A stretch of 64,000 nucleotides of DNA from contig CACNHX010000001.1 in assembly GCA_902620425.1 (NCBI GenBank), forward strand, positions 350,903-414,902. The letters run 5' to 3'. Made by a program: the position numbers and the translations under genes. The notes beneath the pieces were generated by a model. That model did no database searches, had not been told where the DNA came from, and saw nothing but the letters and a program-made list of their open reading frames with translations. Position 1 is the stretch's first letter. Each line of letters starts with the position of its first letter. Shown in pieces: positions 1 through 8,522 of the stretch. This DNA is from an uncultured Alphaproteobacteria bacterium. Its GTDB lineage: Bacteria; Pseudomonadota; Alphaproteobacteria; HIMB59; GCA-002718135.

Positions 1-1
1 T

Positions 2-262
2 TTAGCTGAAGCATTTCAAATACCAGTTATTCCTCACGCAGGACAAGTTCATAATTTTCATATTTCTATGAGTTCTGCAAACGCTCCAATAGTTGAGTAT
101 TTTCCTTTTTGGCCTGTAGAAATTGGCAATGAATTATTTTGGTATATTTTTGATGGCGAACCTCAAGCAAAAAATGGTTTTATCGAATTAGATGAAAATA
201 AACATGGATTGGGTATTAAGTTATCAAATAAATATTTAGATAAATTTGAAATTATTGAGTAG
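2..262 (+). CDS. Enolase-superfamily sugar-acid dehydratase (C-terminal part)
   Basis: The reading frame is open from the first bases of the window, so only the last 86 residues are present; the ATG at 68 is internal. The tail contains IPHAGQVHNFH, then VEYFPFWPVEIGNELFWY, a GEP and a GLGIKLS segment. This is the end of the TIM barrel and the C-terminal return strand of mandelate racemase/muconate lactonising-type dehydratases acting on sugar acids such as rhamnonate or fuconate. The His in PHAGQ is at the position where the family carries a catalytic or structural His. The exact substrate cannot be read from this fragment. Its stop overlaps the convergent next gene by 11 bp. A sugar-acid role fits the IlvD/Edd dehydratase and lactonase nearby. 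Confidence 0.7.
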   Translation, partial: LAEAFQIPVIPHAGQVHNFHISMSSANAPIVEYFPFWPVEIGNELFWYIFDGEPQAKNGFIELDENKHGLGIKLSNKYLDKFEIIE

Positions 263-1301
263 AATTATTTGCAATTTCATCGTTATATGCAAAAACTGCC
301 GGACTACCACCAGTGAACATAAAAATGACGTTTTCACCTTTCTTAATGACTCCTTTTTCAACATAATCAATTAAAGCTGCAAAACCTTTTGATGTATAAA
401 CTGGATCTAAAATAATTCCCTCTTTATTAGCTAAAAGCTTTGTTGCTTTTATTCCATCTTCTGTAGTCGCACCATATTTTTCACCTACATAATTATTGTC
501 ATGATTAATCATTTTATGTGAAAACTCTAAATTAATATCAAGCATCTTTGCTGCATCATTACATATTCTCGCTATATCTTTTTTAATATCCATTTCCCAA
601 TAAACAGGAGAAATACCTTGAATACGAGTTGGCCAATTTAATATCTTAGCTCCTAATTCACAACCTGCTTGTGTCATATTAGCAGCAGTAACAAATAGAT
701 GATCTGCCATAAAATTTTGCTCTTTCATTTGTAAATCAATTTCAGCCATAGCATTTGCATAACTTATACCAGCAAGAGTGGTATCTTCTTTTCCAAATCC
801 TCCATAAATTAATAGAGGTTTTCGACCTTCTTTCATTAACTCATTATATTTTATATCTAAATGCTTTGGTATTTCTTCTAAATTCTCACCATCAATAACA
901 TCAACATTAGCTCCCAGAATATTATATAATAAAAAATTACCTTGCATTAAGTTTCCTTTTATTCCGTGCATTAATACTAAATAACTATCTAAATTTAGTT
1001 TATTTGCAGCAGCTACAGCTTGGCGACAAAAATTAGACTGAGATGCAGCTCCAGTTAAAATACAGTCATAATCTCCAGATAATGTTTTAGCCATTATAAA
1101 CTCTAAATGTCTTGTTTTGTTTCCCCCAAAAGCTAATGCAGTGCAATCATCTCGTTTGATATAAAGATTTATACCCAACTCTTTAGAAATATTAGGTGCA
1201 AATTCAAGTACAGTAGGTAATTGAGCTAGATTAACTCTAGGAATTTTATTTATTCTTGAAGTTAATTCTTCAGCAGACAAAGGATTAAAATTGTTATTCA
1301 T
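252..1301 (-). CDS. PLP-dependent D-cysteine desulfhydrase / L-cysteate sulfo-lyase family
   Basis: A 349-residue fold-type II PLP enzyme of the ACC deaminase/D-cysteine desulfhydrase family. The PLP lysine is in GGNKTRHLEF (about residues 59-68), followed by TGAASQSNFCRQ, which resembles the substrate-contact loop. The glycine-rich phosphate site is FTGGSPAVFAY near the C-terminus, with LDPVYTSKGFAAL before it. Members release sulfide from D-cysteine, sulfite from L-cysteate (CuyA), or deaminate ACC. In a marine bacterium CuyA activity is attractive but the sequence does not decide it. No clear Shine-Dalgarno site precedes the ATG. It is followed upstream (same strand) by the dehydratase at 1321-3054 with a 19 bp gap, so co-transcription is likely. 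Confidence 0.8.
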   Translation of the reverse strand: MNNNFNPLSAEELTSRINKIPRVNLAQLPTVLEFAPNISKELGINLYIKRDDCTALAFGGNKTRHLEFIMAKTLSGDYDCILTGAASQSNFCRQAVAAANKLNLDSYLVLMHGIKGNLMQGNFLLYNILGANVDVIDGENLEEIPKHLDIKYNELMKEGRKPLLIYGGFGKEDTTLAGISYANAMAEIDLQMKEQNFMADHLFVTAANMTQAGCELGAKILNWPTRIQGISPVYWEMDIKKDIARICNDAAKMLDINLEFSHKMINHDNNYVGEKYGATTEDGIKATKLLANKEGIILDPVYTSKGFAALIDYVEKGVIKKGENVIFMFTGGSPAVFAYNDEIANNSTQ

Positions 1302-1320
1302 CTATTTTAATAATTTTTAA

Positions 1321-3054
1321 TTAATGACTATGTCTTTTTACTTCAGCTCCTCTTTTTCCAATAAGAAAATCTAGATCTGCTCCTTTGTCAGCTTGCATAA
1401 CATGCTCTACATACATTTTTTGATAACCACCTGTGATTTCTGGAACAACAGGTGAATAATTTTCTAGACGATTTTTTATTGTTTCTTCATTGACTTTTAA
1501 GTTCATTATACCCTGATCAACATCTACTTCTATTTCATCACCATTTTGAACTGCTGCTAAAGGACCTTTAACTGCAGCTTCTGGAGATGTATGAAGTATT
1601 ACCGTACCGTATGCTGTACCACTCATTCTAGCGTCAGATATTCTAATCATATCTCTCACACCTTTTTTAAGAACTTTTTGTGGAAGACGCATATTACCTA
1701 CTTCAGCCATACCAGGGTAACCCTTTGGCCCACAATTTTTTAAAACTAATATTGAATTTTCATCAACGTCTAAATTGGGATCATCAATCTTTTCATGAAA
1801 TTCTTCTACACTTTCAAAAACTACCGCTTTTCCAGTATGTTTCATTAATTCTGGTGATGCAGCTGATGGTTTAATAATTGCACCATTTGGAGCAATATTA
1901 CCCTTAAGAATTTTAATTCCTCCATTTTTTGTTAATGGATTTTCAAATTCTTTAATAACATCATTGTTCCAACATTTAGCATTTATATTATTCTCAGATA
2001 TAGTTTTTCCATTAACAGTCATTTCATTTTCTTCTAATAGATTTTTTTCCATTAATCTTTTTATAACTACAGGAACACCACCTGCATAATAAAAATCTTC
2101 CATTAAGTATTTTCCAGAAGGTTGTAGATTTACTAATGTTGGAATACCATCTCCACATTTATTCCAATCTTCTAAATCTAAATCTATTTCCATTCGACCT
2201 GCGATTGCTGCTAGATGGATAACTGCATTTGTAGATCCCCCTATTGCTCCATTGACCTTGATTGCATTTTCAAATGATTTCTTTGTAACAATTTTTGACA
2301 TAGTTATATCTTCCTTAACCATTTCAACAATTCTTTTTCCAGACATATGAGCTAAAGCATATCTTCTTGAGTCAACTGCAGGTATCGCAGCATTTCCAGG
2401 TAGTGACATCCCTAATGCTTCCACCATTGATCCCATTGTTGATGCAGTACCCATTGTCATACAATTACCTTTTGATCTACTCATTGAAATTTCTGCATTA
2501 ATAAAATCTTCTTCTGTAATTACACCAGCGTTTAAATCTGCATCAAGTTTCCAAACACCAGTGCCAGAACCTATTGTTTCACCTTGATGATGTCCATTAA
2601 GCATTGGGCCACCTGAAACACCTATTGTAGGAAGATCTACACTTGCAGCTCCCATCATTAATGAAGGTGTTGTTTTATCACACCCCATTAATAATACGAC
2701 TCCGTCTATAGGATTACCCCTTATTGCCTCTTCAACATCCATACTTGCTAAATTTCTAAACAACATAGCTGTAGGTCTTAAATTAGATTCACTTGCTGAA
2801 AAAACAGGAAATTCAAGAGGAAAACCGCCAGCTTCATAAACACCTTTTTTAACAGACTCTGCTATCTCTCTGAAATGACCATTACAAGGAGTTAATTCTG
2901 ACCATGTATTACAAATTCCAATTACAGGACGGCCGTCAAACAAATGATTTGGATGACCTTGATTTCTCATCCAGCCTCTATGAATAAATGTATCTCTTCG
3001 ATGTGATTTAGAATTATACCAATTAGAAGATCTAAATTTATTTTTTTTATTCAT
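1321..3054 (-). CDS. IlvD/Edd family sugar-acid dehydratase (L-arabonate/xylonate type)
   Basis: 577 residues, the length of the pentonate/hexonate branch of the IlvD/Edd family rather than of a typical biosynthetic IlvD. Three cysteines expected to bind the Fe-S cluster are visible: ELTPCNGH (C57), MGCDKTTPS (C125) and KGNCMTMGTAS (about C197). The family blocks LPGNAAIPAVDSRR and ISDARMSGTAYGTV are intact. It should dehydrate an aldonate to a 2-keto-3-deoxy acid in the cytoplasm. It lies between the PLP enzyme and the SMP-30 lactonase (32 bp gap), which fits an oxidative pathway of dehydrogenase, lactonase, dehydratase. The specific sugar is unknown. An isoleucine/valine biosynthetic role is less likely because of the MLNGHHQGETIGSGT region and the context. 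Confidence 0.88.
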   Translation of the reverse strand: MNKKNKFRSSNWYNSKSHRRDTFIHRGWMRNQGHPNHLFDGRPVIGICNTWSELTPCNGHFREIAESVKKGVYEAGGFPLEFPVFSASESNLRPTAMLFRNLASMDVEEAIRGNPIDGVVLLMGCDKTTPSLMMGAASVDLPTIGVSGGPMLNGHHQGETIGSGTGVWKLDADLNAGVITEEDFINAEISMSRSKGNCMTMGTASTMGSMVEALGMSLPGNAAIPAVDSRRYALAHMSGKRIVEMVKEDITMSKIVTKKSFENAIKVNGAIGGSTNAVIHLAAIAGRMEIDLDLEDWNKCGDGIPTLVNLQPSGKYLMEDFYYAGGVPVVIKRLMEKNLLEENEMTVNGKTISENNINAKCWNNDVIKEFENPLTKNGGIKILKGNIAPNGAIIKPSAASPELMKHTGKAVVFESVEEFHEKIDDPNLDVDENSILVLKNCGPKGYPGMAEVGNMRLPQKVLKKGVRDMIRISDARMSGTAYGTVILHTSPEAAVKGPLAAVQNGDEIEVDVDQGIMNLKVNEETIKNRLENYSPVVPEITGGYQKMYVEHVMQADKGADLDFLIGKRGAEVKRHSH

Positions 3055-3086
3055 GTGTGAAAGTTTTAGCTAAATAAAGTAAAAAA

Positions 3087-3962
3087 TCAAATTTTAAATT
3101 TATTATCTTCAAGTCCAGACACATTAACATTTAATGCAAATAGACTACCATCATATTGATTTTTACCTGAATTTGTAGCACTTGTAATAAATAAAGTTTT
3201 AAGATCACTTCCTCCAAATACACAATTTGTTACATTTTCAACAGGTAGCTCATAGATTTTATCTATTCTTCCTTTAGGATCAATTCTCACTACACATGAA
3301 CCACCCCAACGACAATTCCAAATAAAGCCATCGCTATCAATAGTTGATCCATCTGGAGCACCTCTATCAAAATTGAAGAAAATTTTTTTGTCTGACAAAC
3401 TACCTTCATCTAGGTTAAAATTGTATTCTAGTAATGATCCCTCAGTTGTATCGGCAAAATAAAATTTCGTATTATCTGGACTCCAAACAAATGTATTGGG
3501 TATACCAAGATTTGTTTCAACAATATTTACCTTATTGTCAGATAGACAATATAAACTTCCAGATTTAGCATTTAAAGATTTTGCACTTCCATCTTGATTA
3601 AAATTATTTTGCATAGTGCCAAACCAGAGCCTGCCCCTAGCATCAGATGCACCATCATTAGATCTATTTGTTAAAATATCATCTTCAACATTAATTATTC
3701 TTTCGTATTTTTTAGATTGAAAATTAAATTTATTTACTCCATTATTTGAGACTAAAGCAATTTCATTCTTTGAGATTGTTGATGTTGCTGTTACAAAATC
3801 AGGTAAATCAAAAGTTTCTAATTTTTCGTTATCTAAATTAATTCTGAATAATATTGATTTTGGTTTAATATCTACCCAAAGTAAACTTTGATCAATTGAA
3901 GACCACGTGATACCCTCTCCCAAACTATTTTTTACATCTTTATATAATTCGACCTTACTCAT
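3087..3962 (-). CDS. SMP-30/gluconolactonase family sugar lactonase
   Basis: 291 residues, normal for the SMP-30/gluconolactonase/LRE six-bladed beta-propeller family. Candidate metal ligands in the usual order are Glu in SLGEGITW near the N-terminus, Asn in GIPNTFVWSPDN, and Asp in GAPDGSTIDSDGFIWN, with RSNDGASDARGRLWFGTM forming the usual second blade. No signal peptide, so it is cytoplasmic. It would hydrolyse the aldonolactone made by a sugar dehydrogenase and feed the dehydratase encoded just downstream on the same strand. The SDR at 12470-13207 is a possible partner. Substrate specificity cannot be assigned. Confidence 0.85.
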   Translation of the reverse strand: MSKVELYKDVKNSLGEGITWSSIDQSLLWVDIKPKSILFRINLDNEKLETFDLPDFVTATSTISKNEIALVSNNGVNKFNFQSKKYERIINVEDDILTNRSNDGASDARGRLWFGTMQNNFNQDGSAKSLNAKSGSLYCLSDNKVNIVETNLGIPNTFVWSPDNTKFYFADTTEGSLLEYNFNLDEGSLSDKKIFFNFDRGAPDGSTIDSDGFIWNCRWGGSCVVRIDPKGRIDKIYELPVENVTNCVFGGSDLKTLFITSATNSGKNQYDGSLFALNVNVSGLEDNKFKI

Positions 3963-4006
3963 AATTTAGATAATTATAATAAAATTTAAAATTTATGAAG
4001 ATAAGT

Positions 4007-5011
4007 TTAGAGGTAATGAGCTTTATCTTTGATACGAGCCATTACTTCTTTGGTTGCTTCTTCAGAACCATCATGGAACGTACCCATTAGTTTGTCTAAA
4101 AAACTAGTATTTCCACCTGAATAATTACATTCAAAATATTTATGATGTATGTAATGCATATAATCACCTGTTGGAATTGAAACACCATTTTTGAAAGTCA
4201 TTTTCTCATATCCTGTATGTCCAGGTGTAGGGGCTAAACCAGCATGAAATACATGATACATCGCAACAAGAGGATGTGAAGGGATAATCCAATGAACTAA
4301 GATTCCTGAAAAATAGAGTATATGCTCTATTGGATGCATAGACATACCCGACCAAGCACCTGTATTCGTATTACGGTGATGAACTTTATGGGCAATTTTA
4401 TAAAGGGGTGCCCAGTGTAATAGTCTATGAGTTAAGTAAAAATGTGCGTCTCTTATAAATGGGACAAGAAAGAACATAAAACAACAATATATTGGATAAG
4501 CCTCCCAACTTACATAAGGGATTATTTGATTTGCAAATGCCCAAAATGTAATTACTTCATAAGCTGTCCACAAAGGAATAGCGCTACAAAAAGTATAGAA
4601 TAGGTTGTCTTTAGTCTGGTCATTAAATAAAAATGTTGAGTTATTTTTTTCCAAAGGTCGTGGATTATATTTAAATGAAGTTCCTTGTGTTTTTAGTCTT
4701 AAATGAAAGAAGCCTGTCCAAAGTAAAATAATAACTGCATTTCTGAAAAATATATAGGATATCCATCCTATTTCAAGAGTCTTCATTGTCTCTAAAGAAG
4801 GAGTCAAAAAAAGATATGTAGCAACTGTTATTGCTGCGAAAACAAAAGTCCATGGAAAAAAAATTCCAGGAAATTTAAAAAAATACTTTAAAAATTTTAT
4901 CGGGTTAAAAAATATATCTTTAGGTGGGTTAATACTTATTGTGCCAAAAGGTTTCCAATGACCTCTTTTATCTCTTGTACCAAAATCATTATCATTTAGT
5001 TGATTACCCAT
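4007..5011 (-). CDS. Sterol desaturase / fatty acid hydroxylase superfamily membrane protein
   Basis: 334 residues with several hydrophobic segments (about 45-70, 80-100, 140-180, 220-240) and the histidine clusters of di-iron membrane hydroxylases: DAHFYLTHRLLH, HKVHHRN, HPIEHILYFSG and HYIHHKYFECNYSG. These are the ERG3/fatty-acid hydroxylase pattern. The enzyme should use O2 and an electron donor to hydroxylate or desaturate a lipid-like substrate. The Rieske ferredoxin and reductase nearby on the same strand are plausible electron donors. It begins a block of same-strand oxidative genes reaching 9509. The N-terminal 40 residues are polar and have no recognised motif. Confidence 0.85.
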   Translation of the reverse strand: MGNQLNDNDFGTRDKRGHWKPFGTISINPPKDIFFNPIKFLKYFFKFPGIFFPWTFVFAAITVATYLFLTPSLETMKTLEIGWISYIFFRNAVIILLWTGFFHLRLKTQGTSFKYNPRPLEKNNSTFLFNDQTKDNLFYTFCSAIPLWTAYEVITFWAFANQIIPYVSWEAYPIYCCFMFFLVPFIRDAHFYLTHRLLHWAPLYKIAHKVHHRNTNTGAWSGMSMHPIEHILYFSGILVHWIIPSHPLVAMYHVFHAGLAPTPGHTGYEKMTFKNGVSIPTGDYMHYIHHKYFECNYSGGNTSFLDKLMGTFHDGSEEATKEVMARIKDKAHYL

Positions 5012-5049
5012 GATGTATTTATAGTATATTTTGAATAAAAAAAAAGAGA

Positions 5050-6066
5050 CTAAATTGTCGTATCTGGAACCTTCACATCAATATAATAATTTTTATCTTT
5101 AGATTGCTTAAATATTGCTGGGATTATTGATCTATAAGCTGAAATTATTCCGTTGTGAGGTTCTGGCATTTGATTTTTAACTATTTTGTGAAATTTTTTT
5201 AAATTATGGCATGGGATTTTTGGGAAAATATGGTGCTCAATATGATACTCCATGTTTGAATACAAAAAACTAAAAAAGGGATTCATAATAACAGTTCTTG
5301 TACTTTTTCTATGATCTTTAATATTATCGGCTAGTCCTGCGTGTTGAGTCATGGCACAAATCATTAATACAGTGTTGCCATAAAATGGAGGAAAAATTAT
5401 CATAATAATTGGCAACCATGATTGAAGCAAAACTGAGGATAAAATTACAAGTAGCCAAAAACTTAAATATAATCTTGAACTATTAATTATTTTTTTTATC
5501 TCCTTTTCAGGTACTGTAACTTTTACAACAGGAGTAATTATCCCAAATGAATGTTTAATAATTTCAAAATGGGTAAAATGTCTTATTTTTTGAATATTAA
5601 TTATTGGACCAAGGGGTAAAAAATTTAAAAGAAATCTGACAGGTTCTGTTGGTTTCGGACTATTATTTTCGTAATCATACACCTCCTCATGTGTAAATAT
5701 GGTGTAAGTATGGTGATGAAAATGACTCCACTTCCATCTAACTGCCTCAAAACCACCGAGTAAAGAAGTTATATGATAAAAAAATTTATTTAACGCTCTT
5801 GTTTTAAAATATGTTTCGTGATTTGTTTCATGTTGAATGCTTATGATTTTACAATAGAAAATATTTCCATAAAGTAAAAGAGCAGGTATTGACCATAAAC
5901 TACCCCAACTTATAATACACAGATATCCACTTAATATTAGAGCAACAATAAATACGGATATATCTAATAAACCTTTTATATCGGATCTCTTAGAAAGTTC
6001 CTTTAAAGTTATCTTATCTATTTTTGGTTTATACCAAGTTTTTAAATCAACTTCGCCCGCAAACAT
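5050..6066 (-). CDS. Membrane fatty acid desaturase-family protein (copy A)
   Basis: 338 residues with the three histidine boxes of integral-membrane di-iron desaturases: HETNH (79-83), HFHHH (115-119) and HIEHH near 273, the last inside a block MEYHIEHHIFP. Hydrophobic segments lie at about 33-72 and 195-235. It is clearly related to the desaturase at 8523-9509: both begin with a short D-L-x-x-W-Y motif and end in a conserved AYRSIIPA/AYKEIIPA element. The substrate could be an acyl chain or another hydrophobic compound such as an alkane or carotenoid. It stops just 4 bp from the PanB-like gene, so these genes are probably one operon. Confidence 0.85.
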   Translation of the reverse strand: MFAGEVDLKTWYKPKIDKITLKELSKRSDIKGLLDISVFIVALILSGYLCIISWGSLWSIPALLLYGNIFYCKIISIQHETNHETYFKTRALNKFFYHITSLLGGFEAVRWKWSHFHHHTYTIFTHEEVYDYENNSPKPTEPVRFLLNFLPLGPIINIQKIRHFTHFEIIKHSFGIITPVVKVTVPEKEIKKIINSSRLYLSFWLLVILSSVLLQSWLPIIMIIFPPFYGNTVLMICAMTQHAGLADNIKDHRKSTRTVIMNPFFSFLYSNMEYHIEHHIFPKIPCHNLKKFHKIVKNQMPEPHNGIISAYRSIIPAIFKQSKDKNYYIDVKVPDTTI

Positions 6067-6069
6067 TAA

Positions 6070-6897
6070 TCAAAATTTTTCTGAAAGCTTTAAAAATTTT
6101 TCAAATTCACCTTCATCAATGTTAACAGTGATTTTAGGATCATTAAATTTTTTGTTTACCGTATCATCGTGAAACTCTTTGAATGCACTTACTCTTTCAG
6201 CTTGTAGTTTTGAAAATTCTTTTTTAAAATCTCTATAAATTCGCGCATGTCTTGGAATTTTTCCTTGAGTATATCCGAGTACATCATTAGCAAATAAATA
6301 TTGCCCATCACATCCAGAACCACTTCCCATTGAGAGAGTCATGATATCAACTTTTTTTGTAATAACTTCTGCAACTTTTGGTGGAACTACTTCGAGTTCA
6401 ACTCCAATAGCACCCGCTTCTTGTAACTCAAGAGTATGTTCTAATATTCTTATGGCTTTATCTGCTGTTTTACCTTGTGCAACAAATCCTCCAATCCAAG
6501 TAGCATTTCCTGGAACTAATCCTACATGACTATTAATTGGAACATATTCATCTCTTAATGCTCTAATCCATTTGTAACTCCAATTACCACCATAGATAAC
6601 ATCTGCACCAATGTCTAAATACTTGTGTGATAGTTTCATTGCTTCGTATTCAGAAGCTACTCTTACTGCTCCTCCGGATTGCATAAAGCAAGTTGGTGCA
6701 GCCTCGCGAATTCGCTTAAGCTCATCAAAAGAATTGAAAATACCAAATTGTGGAGCATCATGAGAAGTACAAATCATGTCAATGCCTGCCTCTTCAGCTG
6801 CTGCAGCTTCATCAGCATTATGCACGAACATAACACTTAGTTGTCTTTTACCCTTGCATTGCAAATAATCATAAACTGTAAGTTTTTTTCTGCTCAT
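6070..6897 (-). CDS. PanB-like (ketopantoate hydroxymethyltransferase superfamily) protein, degenerate metal site
   Basis: 275 residues, collinear with PanB: INSHVGLVPGN matches the HLGLTP region, LELQEAGAIGVELEVVP matches LEAAGAQLLVLECVP, and SGSGCDGQYLFANDVLGYTQGKIPRHAR follows the PanB C-terminal core. The residues that bind Mg2+ in true PanB appear changed: the GDS segment reads CTSHD, the ADLPF segment reads MQSGG, and KIEGG reads IYGGN. The purine-side Glu in LEVVP is kept. A GGAG site precedes the ATG. Because it sits inside a desaturase/Rieske cluster and lacks expected ligands, pantothenate synthesis is doubtful. It could be a lyase or mutase of the related PEP mutase/isocitrate lyase barrel class, but this is inference. 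Confidence 0.7.
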   Translation of the reverse strand: MSRKKLTVYDYLQCKGKRQLSVMFVHNADEAAAAEEAGIDMICTSHDAPQFGIFNSFDELKRIREAAPTCFMQSGGAVRVASEYEAMKLSHKYLDIGADVIYGGNWSYKWIRALRDEYVPINSHVGLVPGNATWIGGFVAQGKTADKAIRILEHTLELQEAGAIGVELEVVPPKVAEVITKKVDIMTLSMGSGSGCDGQYLFANDVLGYTQGKIPRHARIYRDFKKEFSKLQAERVSAFKEFHDDTVNKKFNDPKITVNIDEGEFEKFLKLSEKF

Positions 6898-6917
6898 AAA
6901 ATCTCCAAAAAAAATAG

Positions 6918-7235
6918 TTAGTCTATCTTAATGAAAATTTTGTCATTATCAACTTTAACTGGATATGTTTTTAAATCCTCACACGCTGGTGGGCTTAAAG
7001 CTTCTCCGGATTTAATATTAAAAATTCCCTGGTGCATTGGACATTCAATTTCATCATCCATAACCAAACCATCTTCAAGATGTACCGCCTCGTGTGTACA
7101 AATTCCATCAGTAGCATAAAAACCATCTGTTAGCTTATACACACAAAAAGTTTTATCTTGATGATCAAATCTGATGAGATCCTCTTCTTCAATACTATCT
7201 GTAGACCCTACTTCAATCCAATTTTCTTCAGACAT
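6918..7235 (-). CDS. Rieske-type [2Fe-2S] ferredoxin
   Basis: A 105-residue single-domain Rieske protein. The cluster ligands are C46 and H48 (ICTHEA) and C65 and H68 (ECPMHQGIFN), the spacing of ferredoxins that serve ring-hydroxylating and other oxygenases. There is no transmembrane segment or signal, so it is cytoplasmic. The reductase gene at 7288-8517 lies directly upstream on the same strand, making a complete NAD(P)H-reductase-ferredoxin chain. The obvious terminal acceptors are the two desaturases and the sterol-desaturase-like enzyme in the same block. An assimilatory nitrite reductase small subunit (NirD) is similar but no NirB is present. Confidence 0.9.
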   Translation of the reverse strand: MSEENWIEVGSTDSIEEEDLIRFDHQDKTFCVYKLTDGFYATDGICTHEAVHLEDGLVMDDEIECPMHQGIFNIKSGEALSPPACEDLKTYPVKVDNDKIFIKID

Positions 7236-7287
7236 AGTTTGTATATAATAGCTATTTTATGAAAATAAATACAAAATAATTAAATTG

Positions 7288-8517
7288 TTATTTTTGTATA
7301 AGTTTATTTAATTTTAGATTTTGATCTGAGAGAATTTGTTTATCTACAATGGTATCTTTCTCAGTTAATTTAGAAGTTATTCTAATGTCACGGCCTACTT
7401 TTCCTATGATTCCAACACCACATGCTCCTCTTATTTTATTATTTTTTAGGAAAAAATAAATAACACCATTATTAATATCATTACCTCTTTTGATGATTTC
7501 ATCATACTCATCACAAATACCAGTCAGTTGAAGATTCAAATTAAATTGATCAGACCACATCCAAGGAATTGAAGTGTATTCTGTTTTTACTCCAGCAATA
7601 TTTTTTCCAGCACATATTCCATGATTTTGTGCATGTTGATAAGACTCGAGTCGCATATTTCTTTCATAGAATGGATGATAAAAATTAGATACGTCACCTG
7701 CTGCAAAAACATCTTTAATAGAAGTTTCACAAAATTGATTAGTTACAATACCATTATCAAGCTTTAAATTTGTATTTTCAAATAACTTTACAGTCGGGGT
7801 TGAGCCTATACCTACAATTATAAAATCTGTTTCTATTAAAGAATTATCATTTAATAAAATTTCATAATCACCATTTTTTTTAGTTATTTTTTCTATCTGT
7901 TTATTTAATATTATTTCATTTCCATGTTCTATATGAGTGTTTTGAACTAAATCAGCAATTTGTTTGGGTATAATTCTTCCCATAAGTTGATTGCCAATTT
8001 CAATAACAATTACTTTCTTTTGAAGCTGAGATAAAGATGAAGCAATTTCTAAGCCAATGAAACCGCCGCCAATAATTGTTATTTTATTTTTATTTGAAAC
8101 TATTTCTTTAATTTTTTTGGCTTCTTCTAAATTTCTTAGATAATAAATATCATTCTTTAAATTATTATCTAAAGTAAGTTTTTTATTTTCAGAGCCTGTT
8201 GAAATAAGCAAACTATCATAAGAGTAAACATTATCATTTTTTGCAAAAAGTTTTTTATTTTCAAAATCAACTTTATTAATTGAGATATTTTCAAATTCTA
8301 TATTTTCATTTTTTAGTACGTCGCTAGAATGAAAATAAAGATCTTCTTCTTTTTTTTTATCTAGCAAAAAATCTTTAGATAAAGGAGGTCTTTCATATGG
8401 TAATAAATTTTCTTCACCTAAAATTTTAATATTTGATTTTGAATCATTTTGTCTGATCTCTCTAGCAGCATAGATTCCAGCTTGACCACCACCTAGAATT
8501 ACAATGTTATTTTTCAC
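7288..8517 (-). CDS. FAD-dependent ferredoxin reductase (oxygenase electron transfer component)
   Basis: 409 residues, the usual length of the putidaredoxin/rubredoxin reductase family. An N-terminal FAD Rossmann motif ILGGGQAGIYAAREI, an NAD(P)H-binding motif TIIGGGFIGLEIA near residue 150, and the second FAD motif DVFAAGDVSNF are all present. The start is GTG at 8517, 5 bp after the stop of the upstream desaturase. It should pass electrons from NAD(P)H to the adjacent Rieske ferredoxin. The C-terminal domain (WMWSDQFNLNLQLTGI) is characteristic of this reductase group. Cytoplasmic. Confidence 0.9.
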   Translation of the reverse strand: MKNNIVILGGGQAGIYAAREIRQNDSKSNIKILGEENLLPYERPPLSKDFLLDKKKEEDLYFHSSDVLKNENIEFENISINKVDFENKKLFAKNDNVYSYDSLLISTGSENKKLTLDNNLKNDIYYLRNLEEAKKIKEIVSNKNKITIIGGGFIGLEIASSLSQLQKKVIVIEIGNQLMGRIIPKQIADLVQNTHIEHGNEIILNKQIEKITKKNGDYEILLNDNSLIETDFIIVGIGSTPTVKLFENTNLKLDNGIVTNQFCETSIKDVFAAGDVSNFYHPFYERNMRLESYQHAQNHGICAGKNIAGVKTEYTSIPWMWSDQFNLNLQLTGICDEYDEIIKRGNDINNGVIYFFLKNNKIRGACGVGIIGKVGRDIRITSKLTEKDTIVDKQILSDQNLKLNKLIQK

Positions 8518-8522
8518 TCAGT

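Noticed and set aside
1321-3054. Annotation as biosynthetic dihydroxy-acid dehydratase (ilvD)
   Set aside because: Length, sequence blocks and neighbours (lactonase, sugar-acid dehydratase) fit the aldonate branch of the family better.
6070-6897. Annotation as pantothenate-synthesis PanB
   Set aside because: Expected metal-binding residues are missing and the gene sits in an oxidative cluster; kept only as PanB-like.
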